Of a DNA stretch of 9,193 nt, positions 1 to 6,690 are shown one piece after another. Location: NCBI GenBank assembly GCA_016234525.1, contig JACRBK010000162.1, positions 1 to 9,193 on the forward strand. Reading direction: 5' to 3'. This DNA comes from Chloroflexota bacterium. GTDB lineage: Bacteria > Chloroflexota > Anaerolineae > Aggregatilineales > Aggregatilineaceae. Both the position numbers and the translations under genes were made by a program. Position 1 is the first letter of the stretch. Every line of letters begins with the position of its first letter. A model generated the notes under the pieces. It had not been told where the DNA came from. It searched no databases and saw only the letters and a list, made by a program, of their open reading frames with translations.

Positions 1-980
1 ACTATTCGCAGCGCACCACCGAATTCAAAGAATACATTGCCCAGGGACCAGAATATCTTGACTTTGTGGCATTGGAAGAAAACGAACTGATCTACATCAA
101 CCAGGGCAAGACTGATATTCGCCCCACTGAGCGGTTGGTTGCACTATACCCAGCGGAAGGCACCTTCTGGCACGAGCATCCCTTCGGGATCGTCCAGGCC
201 AATTGGGTATCGGACGAACAGGCCGAAGCCGCTCACCAGTTTACCGAGTATGTGCGCAGCCCGCTGGTGCAAGAAAAGATCATGGCGGCAGGTTTCCGCC
301 CCGTGATCGCGGAAGTCGAGTTGGGTTATCCATTTGTCCCTGAACTCGGTGTCGATAAAGACCAGCCTTCGACGGTGTTGTTTGTCCCCGATCCGGCTGT
401 GATTGCGGCAATCCAGGAAAACTGGAGTTATGTCAAAAAACAGGCCGACATCTGGCTTGTGATCGATACATCGGGGTCTATGCAAGGTGAAAAAATCGCC
501 CAGGCGCAGCAAGCCGCCCTGATGTTCCTTGAGAACACCGAACTGCAAAACCGGGTCGGGCTGATCACCTTTAACTCGACCGTCCATATTGACGTGCCGA
601 TGAACAGCCTGGAAACCAATAAAGGCGCGCTAGAAGAAACGATCCGCAGCCTGGTGGCTGAAGACAATACCGCGCTGTACGATGTCATCATTCAGACGGT
701 TGCTATGTTTGACGACAGCGACGGGGATCGTATTCGGGCGATTGTGCTGCTGAGCGATGGCGCCGATACCGCCAGTGTAGCGCAGATTCGGGATGCCAAA
801 GACGCGATTGAATCGCGGCGCGGTGACCTGAACCCGGTCATTGTGATCCCGGTGGCCTACGGCGCGGATGCCGACATCCAGTCTTTGAACTCGATTGCGC
901 GCTCGTCAGCAACCAAAGTGCAGTCGGGGGATCCCTCGAATATCTCGCAGTTGTTACAGTTAGTCAGCAGCTACTTCTAA
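1..980 (+). CDS. Solute-binding / von Willebrand A (VWA) fusion protein, 5'-partial
   Basis: The reading frame is open from base 3 to the TAA at 978-980, giving 325 visible residues; the N-terminus lies beyond the left edge. The GTG at 66 is internal to this open frame and is unlikely to be the start. The first ~130 visible residues resemble the C-terminal lobe of an extracellular solute-binding protein: a PFGIVQANWV segment, then a helix ending SPLVQEKIMAAGFRPV. From about residue 150 a VWA domain follows with a complete metal-ion-dependent adhesion site: DTSGS at 155-159, Thr223 (in NTALYD) and Asp252 (in LLSDGAD). VWA domains with an intact MIDAS bind a divalent cation and usually mediate protein-protein contacts. 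The fusion is probably an exported, lipid-anchored or secreted binding protein, but its signal sequence is not in the window. The ligand is unknown. The gene is convergent with the AIM24-family gene. Confidence 0.85.
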   Translation, partial: YSQRTTEFKEYIAQGPEYLDFVALEENELIYINQGKTDIRPTERLVALYPAEGTFWHEHPFGIVQANWVSDEQAEAAHQFTEYVRSPLVQEKIMAAGFRPVIAEVELGYPFVPELGVDKDQPSTVLFVPDPAVIAAIQENWSYVKKQADIWLVIDTSGSMQGEKIAQAQQAALMFLENTELQNRVGLITFNSTVHIDVPMNSLETNKGALEETIRSLVAEDNTALYDVIIQTVAMFDDSDGDRIRAIVLLSDGADTASVAQIRDAKDAIESRRGDLNPVIVIPVAYGADADIQSLNSIARSSATKVQSGDPSNISQLLQLVSSYF

Positions 981-995
981 CAGAGAATGCAATAA

Positions 996-1050
996 TTGTA
1001 GGGGCAGGGCTTGCCCTGCCCCCAGGGCGACGCAAGCATCGCCCCTACAA
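996..1050. repeat. 55-bp palindromic element with two tandem hairpins
   Basis: Outer arms TTGTAGGGGC (996-1005) and GCCCCTACAA (1041-1050) are perfect 10-bp inverted repeats. Inside are two hairpins. The first is a perfect 10-bp stem, 1001-1010 with 1013-1022, around a TT loop. The second is a 9-bp stem with one mismatch, 1025-1033 with 1036-1044, around AA. The same 10-mer TTGTAGGGGC starts a shorter hairpin at 7329, so this is a dispersed family rather than a unique structure. It sits between convergent genes and could act as a transcription roadblock, but it lacks a T-tract on either side. It may instead be a REP-like or MITE-like element. No flanking target-site duplication is clear. Confidence 0.75.
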
Positions 1051-1094
1051 ACATTCATAGGCCAGAGGTTTCGCGGCCCAGTGGATTGGTTTGG

Positions 1095-1769
1095 TTAATT
1101 CGATGACTTAGGCAGCTTGGGGATCAGCCAACTTACAAACGCCCCTTCGGAGCGAGTTTGCATCAACACACGCCCTGGCCCGGTAAGCTGGCAAACCAGA
1201 CCTTCGCCACTGAGGATGGTGGATTTCCAGCCGCCAACACGCTTGACCTCAAACTTGATCGACCCATCAAAGCCAATAATATGTCCGGTGTCTATCGTGT
1301 ATTTTTGGCCGGGCTGCAATACCCGTTCTTCGATAGCGCCATAACAGGCAGCTAACAGTTTGCCCTGCCCGCTGACTTTCAACAGCACCAGACTGCCGCT
1401 GCCAAAGAACCCTTTGGCACCGCCCCACTTCGCATCAGTGACCACGCCCATTTCGTTAGCGACATAAGCGCCGCTTTGCAGCATAAATTCGCCGCCGCCG
1501 ATCTCCATAACCATCATATCGCCGGGCAATGAAGGGGCCAGCGTGATCTCGCCGCCGCTGGCAGGGGCTTCATAGGTGTTCTGGAAAAAACTTTCGCCCG
1601 CGACCATACGCTTAAGGCCGCCCATCAGTCCGCCTTCTGCTTTGGTTTCGACCGTTACACCATCGCTGTAGCTGACCATCGAGCCGGGTTCGACCTTGAC
1701 CTTCTCGCCGCCTGTTAGTGTCACAATGGCGAAAGAATAGGCGGGTTGGTGTTTCAGGTTTATTTGCAT
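1095..1769 (-). CDS. AIM24 / TIGR00266-family protein
   Basis: This 224-residue protein matches the AIM24 (TIGR00266) family in length and pattern. A beta-rich N-terminal half includes VKVEPGSMVSYSDGV, followed by GGLMGGLKRMVAGESFF, the characteristic Gly-rich segment before a phenylalanine pair. Later come GKLLAACYGAIEERVL and a long beta-rich C-terminus. The fold is a double-stranded beta-helix barrel. The bacterial function is not established; the family name comes from a yeast mitochondrial inner-membrane protein. No signal peptide or membrane helix is visible, so it is probably cytoplasmic. The ATG at 1767-1769 is supported by an AAGGAGAG ribosome binding site 7 bases upstream. The gene is divergent from the mutarotase gene, shares a 170-bp intergenic region with it, and appears monocistronic. 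Confidence 0.88.
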   Translation of the reverse strand: MQINLKHQPAYSFAIVTLTGGEKVKVEPGSMVSYSDGVTVETKAEGGLMGGLKRMVAGESFFQNTYEAPASGGEITLAPSLPGDMMVMEIGGGEFMLQSGAYVANEMGVVTDAKWGGAKGFFGSGSLVLLKVSGQGKLLAACYGAIEERVLQPGQKYTIDTGHIIGFDGSIKFEVKRVGGWKSTILSGEGLVCQLTGPGRVLMQTRSEGAFVSWLIPKLPKSSN

Positions 1770-1776
1770 GGTTTAT

Positions 1777-1784
1777 CTCTCCTT
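1777..1784 (-). promoter_or_regulatory. Ribosome binding site of the AIM24-family gene
   Basis: On the minus strand the sequence reads AAGGAGAG, 7 bases before the ATG. It is a strong Shine-Dalgarno match and fixes the start of the AIM24-family gene. Confidence 0.75.
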
Positions 1785-1867
1785 ATTGCACTTGATCCAT
1801 ACCCAGAGACTCTACACTAATCTTGTGAGTCTTGCTGAATCGCAGGTCATCGCCCGACTATCAGAAT

Positions 1868-1897
1868 TTCACGATTCGCCGTGAGGTTGAGTATACT
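1868..1897 (+). promoter_or_regulatory. Candidate sigma-70-type promoter for the mutarotase gene
   Basis: TTCACG (1868-1873, 4 of 6 to consensus) is followed after 18 bases by TATACT (1892-1897, 5 of 6). Transcription would begin near 1904, leaving a short leader of about 35 bases before the ATG at 1940. The call rests on motif resemblance only. The rest of the 1770-1939 divergent region shows no hairpin or convincing operator. Confidence 0.35.
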
Positions 1898-1939
1898 CCC
1901 CCTTTAATTTGATCACCCACCGATTGAGAGAAAAGATTG

Positions 1940-2785
1940 ATGGATACTCTTCTTCCTGCGGATTTTCCTAAAGTTGATCTGATTGCATCGGACCAATCCC
2001 GCGCCACCGTTACCCCGCATGGCGCGCATGTCGTCTCATGGAAAACACCGGACGGGCGCGAACGGCTGTTTCTCAGCGCGACCACCGACTTTGGCCCTGG
2101 CGCTGCGCTGCGGGGGGGCGTGCCAGTCGTTTTTCCTCAGTTTGCCGGGCTAGGATCGCTGCCCAAACATGGTTTTGCTCGCAATCTCGTATGGGATCAA
2201 AACGGGATGCGGTCTGAACGAGAAGGTACAGTCACCGGTCGTTTTCGACTGCGCAACTCTGAAACCACCCGGCAGATCTGGGATCACGCTTTTCAGCTTG
2301 ATCTGGCGGTGACGGTCGGCGGATCCCTGTTAGAAATGGTGTTGGACGTGACCAACCTGGAAACGCAGGCATTTCAGTTCACCGCTGCGCTGCACACCTA
2401 TCTGCGCGTGGGAGAGATCGCTAACGTGGTGGTCGAGGGTCTGGAAGGACTTGCCTACCGTGAATATGATTTTAACGGCGCACAGCCGCAGGCTCCACTG
2501 CACATCGTGGGCGAAGTGGATCGTGTTTATTGGAATGTTCCCGGCCCGGTCACGGTGCGCGAAGGCGATCAGGCGTTGCAAGTGATCTCCGGCGGATTTC
2601 CTGATGTGGTGGTATGGAATCCAGGTCCAGAACGAGCGGCGGCGCTGCCCGATATGGAGCCGGAGGGCTACCGCCGGATGTTATGTATTGAGGCTGCTGT
2701 GATCGGCCAGCCGGTCAGCCTGGCTCCGGGGGCCACCTGGCATGGTACGCAGCAGGTGAAGGTACTTTTCCCTCACAACCTTTGA
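1940..2785 (+). CDS. D-hexose-6-phosphate mutarotase (glucose-6-phosphate 1-epimerase family)
   Basis: This 281-residue protein belongs to the aldose 1-epimerase superfamily, in the hexose-6-phosphate mutarotase branch (YeaD / yeast Ymr099c type). These enzymes interconvert the alpha and beta anomers of sugar 6-phosphates in the cytoplasm. Branch motifs appear in order: RGGVPVVFPQF from Arg58, KHGFARNLVW around His77, HTYLRV with His152, and a C-terminal block VVVWNPGPE...DMEPEGYRRMLCIEAA with Glu251. By family analogy His152 is the catalytic acid and Glu251 the base; both are present. Length is normal for the family and there is no signal peptide. The start is ATG 1940, 9 bases after GAGAG; a TTG directly before it (1937) is a less likely start. 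The next gene begins 77 bases downstream and has its own promoter candidate, so co-transcription is possible but not required. Confidence 0.9.
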   Translation: MDTLLPADFPKVDLIASDQSRATVTPHGAHVVSWKTPDGRERLFLSATTDFGPGAALRGGVPVVFPQFAGLGSLPKHGFARNLVWDQNGMRSEREGTVTGRFRLRNSETTRQIWDHAFQLDLAVTVGGSLLEMVLDVTNLETQAFQFTAALHTYLRVGEIANVVVEGLEGLAYREYDFNGAQPQAPLHIVGEVDRVYWNVPGPVTVREGDQALQVISGGFPDVVVWNPGPERAAALPDMEPEGYRRMLCIEAAVIGQPVSLAPGATWHGTQQVKVLFPHNL

Positions 2786-2809
2786 TCTTTGACCGTTTCG
2801 GACTAGAAT
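2782..2809 (+). promoter_or_regulatory. Candidate promoter for the C11 peptidase gene
   Basis: TTGATC (2782-2787, 4 of 6) and TAGAAT (2804-2809, 5 of 6) are separated by 16 bases. The -35-like box overlaps the mutarotase stop codon. A start near 2816 would give a leader of roughly 47 bases. The call rests on motif resemblance only. A second -35-like TTGACC at 2789 is too close to TAGAAT to pair with it. Confidence 0.35.
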
Positions 2810-2850
2810 TAAACGCAGGGATTAAGCTTGATGCTCTGTATCGTAAGGGT

Positions 2851-2856
2851 AGGAGG
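2851..2856 (+). promoter_or_regulatory. Ribosome binding site that decides the C11 peptidase start
   Basis: A perfect AGGAGG lies 6 bases before the GTG at 2863. It selects that GTG over the upstream in-frame TTG at 2782. The choice also places a signal peptide exactly at the N-terminus. Confidence 0.8.
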
Positions 2857-2862
2857 TTGTGC

Positions 2863-5800
2863 GTGAAGATCCGCCTGGTGACACTCGTAATTATGGTAGG
2901 GATGCTGCTGCCTGGCGCGTGGTCGCGCACAGCGGCCCAAGACGACCAGCCGATCACGGGTAAAATTGACACTGAAACACCGTTCATTCGTTATCCGATC
3001 AATGTCACCGGGGATGGCAGCACGATTGTGGCCGACATCTTGCCGGTGAGTGGTGATCTGGACACCCTGCTGTATTTGTTAGACAACCAGGATCAGATCG
3101 TGGCGGAGAACGATGATCGTGCTAAAGGTGATCCTAGTTCGCTGATTGTGTTTCCCCAGGCTGAAGCCGGGCAGTACACCCTGATCGCCACTCGTTACAA
3201 GGTCGTGGAGGGCGACAGCAGCGGCGATTTTGAACTGACGATCAGCCTGGTCAAAGGCAGTACCCCCGCCGTGTACCAGACCAGCCCAGAGGACATTGCC
3301 GCCGCCGGATTTCCGGTGCTCGAACCACGTGCTAAACGTTCCTGGACTGTGCTGGTGTATTATGGCGGCGATAATAATCTCGAACCCGGCATTTTGAATG
3401 ATCTGAACGAATTTGAGATCGCGGGCGGGTCCAACGACGACACGAATATCATCGCCTTGGTGGATCGTAACCCAGGGTTTACCGACTCGAATGGCGACTG
3501 GTCAACCGTCCGCCTGTTCGATGTAGCGGCTGATGTCTCTGCTGACCAGGAGACGACCTTTCCGCCCACCATCGATACACCGCCGCTGGCCGACCTGGGC
3601 GAACTGGATACCGGGGACGGGCAGACTTTCGCGCAGTTTTTAGCGTGGGGAGTTCGCCATTATCCCGCCGAGCATTATGCTGTTGCGTTTGGCAGCCATG
3701 GCGCGGGCTGGCAGGGGTTGATCACTGATGATACTTCCGACAAAAACATCTTGTCTTTGCCGGAAATTCAACAGGCGCTCGGCCTGGTGATCGCCGAAGC
3801 CGGGGTCGAGAAATTCGACCTGCTGATTAACGACGCCTGCCTGATGAGCAGCGTGGAATATTTTGCGGCGGTGGCGCCATTTTTCCATTACGCGCTGGCT
3901 TCGCCGGAAATCGTGATCGATCCCGCCCTGGATATGACCGAGATGATGCAGTTGATCGAAGCCGGAGTCGCCGCTGACGATCTCGATCTGGGATCGTTGG
4001 GTACGGCGCTGGTGGATACCTATATCACCCGCGATATTCTCAAGCGCGATTCCTCCGACGTGGCGTACCTGACTCATTCGGTCACGAACCTGGATGAGTA
4101 TGATCTCGTGACCCCGGCGATCAATAATTTCGCGCAGATTATCAACCGCAGCCCCGCCGTATACAGCACATTGATCGGCGAAGCCCGCGCCAATACCTAT
4201 ACCTACAGCAGTTTTGTGGGGGGCAAAAACAAGATTGATCTGGGCAATTTTATGCGAGGGATCATTAAACTCTCGACTGACAGCCGCCTGATCAACGCCG
4301 CTCAGGACGTACTGACTGCCCTCGATACGGTGCGTGTATATGGTAACGCCGGGGAGACGGTTTTCAGCCGCACCTCCTACTATAACATCTATTTCCCAGA
4401 CAGCAGTAAGGACTTCAAGCAGGAATATTTCGAGCAAAGCCCGCTCACGCTGTGGGGCCGGATGATCCGTAACTATTATAACTCGGTGACTCCGCAGGTG
4501 TGGACAGGCGGCGGCCTGGAACTCGGTTTCCATCTGCCGGTTGCGCCCAAGATCAGTATTACGAACATCTATCCGCCGGAAGAGATCAGCCTGCTGACCC
4601 AGGTGAATTTGTATCTGGAGATCATTGGGCGCCAGATTTCGTATGGCGATTTTACAGTAGACCAGATTCAGCCGGATGGTTCAGCCATTCGCTTTACGAT
4701 GGAACGCATCTTGACCGATGTGTTGGTGGATAACCAACGCGAGCGCGAGAATCGCTGGAATTCTGGGGTGCAGTTGATCCAGCACTGGTGGGATGTAACT
4801 CTGCCGGTTGTGAGTGATGGGTCAAGCCGCTATAACGAACTGCTGACGTTTACCGAAGAAGTGGCATTTTTGGATGGCCGCTATCGGGAAGCAGGCAGCG
4901 AAGAATGGAACGATGTTGGGGTGATCTTCGACTTCAACGCGGACTATACCGGCGGTAAAGTGCAGCGTATTGTTAATCACAACCCGAATACCGATGCGCT
5001 CGCCGTGATCGACATCGCGCCGGGATCAGAGTTTCAGGCGTATGGCGCGGTAGTTTCGCCGGATGGTCGCGTCGTGTCGCAGCCGGGTAACACCTATGTG
5101 TGGCCCGAAGGCGGCCTGACGTGGGAATGGCAGCCCGCGCCGAACGGCAGTTATAACCTGGGGTTCTTGCTCACGGCCTTCGGCGGAACCACCGGATTCG
5201 ATTCGGTGCAGGTGACGATCAATAATGACGTGGTAGACCAGACTCTGCGTGCTGATACCTGGCTGGACCTGGGCATTGTGCTGCCCTTTCCGATTGACTG
5301 GTCGTTTTCAGGACTGGCCGAAGACGAATTTTTGGTGCGCACCAGCAGCCCTGACCAGACGAGCAACATCACGGTGTATTTTGTTCCGCGCAGCGGCCCT
5401 GATCTGGCGGTGATCGCTAATGGGTTGGTGGACAACTATGGTCGCACACTTGAAGGTGAAACGACTCCATTAGAGGTAGCGGGCGCGCCCGCCGCCGAAC
5501 TGCGCTATTCGTACCAGACGGATGCGGGAACCTGGCAGGGACACGGTTTCGCCCTGTATCAGGCGACTGTTGGGCCGGGTGTTGGCATGATCTTCGCCGT
5601 TGAAACTCTGGATGGCTCAACAGCGGATGAACAGGCGCTCTTTGATCTGCTGCGCGATAACCTGGTTCTCATCGATCTGGAAGCGTTCGCGGCTAATGGA
5701 TCGGGGGAATGGGATGTTATCCGTCGAGACCTTGAAGACGGCAGCGCTACGATCTATGTCCCGATGCCCCTGGCCTGGGGCGAGGATGCGGCTGAGGGTG

Positions 5801-6180
5801 ATTGGCTGCGTTATTCTGCCGGGGCCGATCCCACCAGCCCGACTTTCTTTGCTTATGCCCTGATGCCAACCCAATTGGCTTCAGCGCGCGAGGAAGTAGA
5901 TCGTCTGACCGCCGAGGTCGCTCAGGCCGGGACCGACAGCTTTAGTATCACGCGCCACCGCACCTATTACGGACAGCATCACACCTGGGAAGCGGCCATC
6001 TATCAGGCGGTGCGCGGTGGGCAGGCGGTCACCGGGCGGGTATATACGACCCTCGTTGACGGTGTAACTTATGTGCTGTGGATCGAAACACCCAATACCC
6101 CAGAAGCGGCAGGAATATTCGACAACACGCTTGAACCAATCGTAGACGGGTATCGTGTCGAGATTCAAACCGAATCTTAA
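2863..6180 (+). CDS. Exported clostripain-like (family C11) cysteine peptidase with PPC-like domain
   Basis: From the GTG start the product is 1105 residues. Residues 1-25 are a signal peptide: MKIR, a hydrophobic core LVTLVIMVGMLL, and probable cleavage after TAA (25). Residues ~30-130 resemble a bacterial pre-peptidase C-terminal (PPC) beta-sandwich (SGDLDTLLYLLDNQDQIV, AGQYTLIAT). The C11 peptidase domain starts near 160 with WTVLVYYGGDNNLE. It carries the His-Cys dyad: His279 in GSHGAGW and Cys326 in NDACLMSSVE. Clostripains usually cut after Arg or Lys and often self-activate; specificity here is inferred only. Residues ~560-800 are beta-rich and unassigned. About 809-945 and 947-1105 look like two related alpha/beta modules, possibly a Mog1/PsbP-like duplication. 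No C-terminal anchor is visible, so it is probably secreted. The Nif11 precursor gene follows after 94 bases with no convincing terminator between. Confidence 0.88.
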   Translation: MKIRLVTLVIMVGMLLPGAWSRTAAQDDQPITGKIDTETPFIRYPINVTGDGSTIVADILPVSGDLDTLLYLLDNQDQIVAENDDRAKGDPSSLIVFPQAEAGQYTLIATRYKVVEGDSSGDFELTISLVKGSTPAVYQTSPEDIAAAGFPVLEPRAKRSWTVLVYYGGDNNLEPGILNDLNEFEIAGGSNDDTNIIALVDRNPGFTDSNGDWSTVRLFDVAADVSADQETTFPPTIDTPPLADLGELDTGDGQTFAQFLAWGVRHYPAEHYAVAFGSHGAGWQGLITDDTSDKNILSLPEIQQALGLVIAEAGVEKFDLLINDACLMSSVEYFAAVAPFFHYALASPEIVIDPALDMTEMMQLIEAGVAADDLDLGSLGTALVDTYITRDILKRDSSDVAYLTHSVTNLDEYDLVTPAINNFAQIINRSPAVYSTLIGEARANTYTYSSFVGGKNKIDLGNFMRGIIKLSTDSRLINAAQDVLTALDTVRVYGNAGETVFSRTSYYNIYFPDSSKDFKQEYFEQSPLTLWGRMIRNYYNSVTPQVWTGGGLELGFHLPVAPKISITNIYPPEEISLLTQVNLYLEIIGRQISYGDFTVDQIQPDGSAIRFTMERILTDVLVDNQRERENRWNSGVQLIQHWWDVTLPVVSDGSSRYNELLTFTEEVAFLDGRYREAGSEEWNDVGVIFDFNADYTGGKVQRIVNHNPNTDALAVIDIAPGSEFQAYGAVVSPDGRVVSQPGNTYVWPEGGLTWEWQPAPNGSYNLGFLLTAFGGTTGFDSVQVTINNDVVDQTLRADTWLDLGIVLPFPIDWSFSGLAEDEFLVRTSSPDQTSNITVYFVPRSGPDLAVIANGLVDNYGRTLEGETTPLEVAGAPAAELRYSYQTDAGTWQGHGFALYQATVGPGVGMIFAVETLDGSTADEQALFDLLRDNLVLIDLEAFAANGSGEWDVIRRDLEDGSATIYVPMPLAWGEDAAEGDWLRYSAGADPTSPTFFAYALMPTQLASAREEVDRLTAEVAQAGTDSFSITRHRTYYGQHHTWEAAIYQAVRGGQAVTGRVYTTLVDGVTYVLWIETPNTPEAAGIFDNTLEPIVDGYRVEIQTES

Positions 6181-6261
6181 CCGGATTGGGATGGGACTTT
6201 TACGACCCCTTGCGGGGCCAGCACACGACTCAATCTTTAGAAAAGCTTAGACACACAGGAC

Positions 6262-6267
6262 AAGGAG
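6262..6267 (+). promoter_or_regulatory. Ribosome binding site of the Nif11-type precursor gene
   Basis: AAGGAG lies 7 bases before the ATG at 6275 and supports translation of this short gene. The 94-base gap from the peptidase stop holds only a 4-bp hairpin (6206-6217) without a T-tract. No strong promoter was found in the gap, which favours read-through from the peptidase gene. Confidence 0.75.
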
Positions 6268-6274
6268 TTCTCAA

Positions 6275-6520
6275 ATGCCTCTCGAAATCGCCAAACAATT
6301 TCTCAAGAAAGCGCAAGAAGATGATGCGCTGCACCAACGGTTATCAGCTGTTGAGGGTGATCGGGCCGCTGCGGTAAAATTAGGCGCAGAATTGGGATTC
6401 TCGTTTACCGCTGAAGAGTTGCAGACCGCGTCGGATGAACTGTACGGTGACGTATCGGATGATGATCTGGCTGCCGCCGCCGGTGGTCAGAGCGGGCTGC
6501 GTCCGCCGATTATCTTCTAG
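6275..6520 (+). CDS. Nif11-type leader peptide RiPP precursor
   Basis: This 81-residue peptide has the hallmarks of the Nif11-like leader family (TIGR03798; Nif11 domain). It has an N-terminal helix MPLEIAKQFLKKAQEDDALH, then GAELGFSFTAEEL (37-49), then an acidic SDDDLAAAAGG ending in a double glycine at 70-71. In this family the leader is recognised by maturation or export machinery and cut after Gly-Gly, releasing the product. The core would be QSGLRPPIIF, residues 72-81. It has no Cys or Thr and only one Ser, so lanthionine, thiazole or sactionine chemistry of the common kind is not offered. The product might be an unmodified or backbone-modified peptide, or a degenerate precursor. It lies directly downstream of the secreted C11 peptidase and is followed by an intrinsic terminator. 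No modifying enzyme or peptidase-containing ABC exporter is in the window. The leader assignment is firm; the product's function is unknown. Confidence 0.88.
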   Translation: MPLEIAKQFLKKAQEDDALHQRLSAVEGDRAAAVKLGAELGFSFTAEELQTASDELYGDVSDDDLAAAAGGQSGLRPPIIF

Positions 6521-6568
6521 GGTCTTTCCAAATTCGGGCGCTTTTTGTCGCGTCCTCATGCCTCTTTC

Positions 6569-6606
6569 AACCCCCTTTGCCTCTGCGGCGAGGGGGTTTT
6601 GCTTTA
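6569..6606 (+). terminator. Rho-independent terminator after the Nif11 gene
   Basis: AACCCCCT (6569-6576) pairs with AGGGGGTT (6591-6598) in an 8-bp stem with a 14-base loop. It is followed by TTTTGCTTTA overlapping the stem end. It lies 48 bases past the Nif11 stop and would close the peptidase-Nif11 transcript. Confidence 0.7.
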
Positions 6607-6626
6607 TACTGCTCCTCTATTATACT
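6599..6626 (+). promoter_or_regulatory. Candidate promoter for the cyclic-nucleotide-fold gene
   Basis: TATACT at 6621-6626 is a good -10-like box (5 of 6). A weak -35-like TTGCTT sits 16 bases upstream (6599-6604), within the tail of the terminator. A second TATACT at 6605-6610 is an alternative -10 box. A promoter somewhere here is expected because the preceding terminator separates the genes, but the exact boxes are uncertain. Confidence 0.3.
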
Positions 6627-6690
6627 TTCGATATTCTTATTCGATGCCATGCACCGACCAGCATCTTAAGTGAAGTGAGGGGTAGACACC

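Noticed and set aside
2782..2862. In-frame TTG start that would lengthen the C11 peptidase by 27 residues
   Set aside because: It overlaps the upstream stop codon, lacks a ribosome binding site and would bury the signal peptide. The GTG at 2863 follows a perfect AGGAGG.
3640..4533. 297-codon minus-strand open frame inside the C11 peptidase gene
   Set aside because: It lies wholly antisense to a gene with catalytic motifs, a signal peptide and a strong ribosome binding site. Its translation shows no recognisable family.
6204..6219. Hairpin CCCC-TTGC-GGGG between the peptidase and Nif11 genes as a terminator
   Set aside because: The stem is only 4 bp and no T-tract follows.
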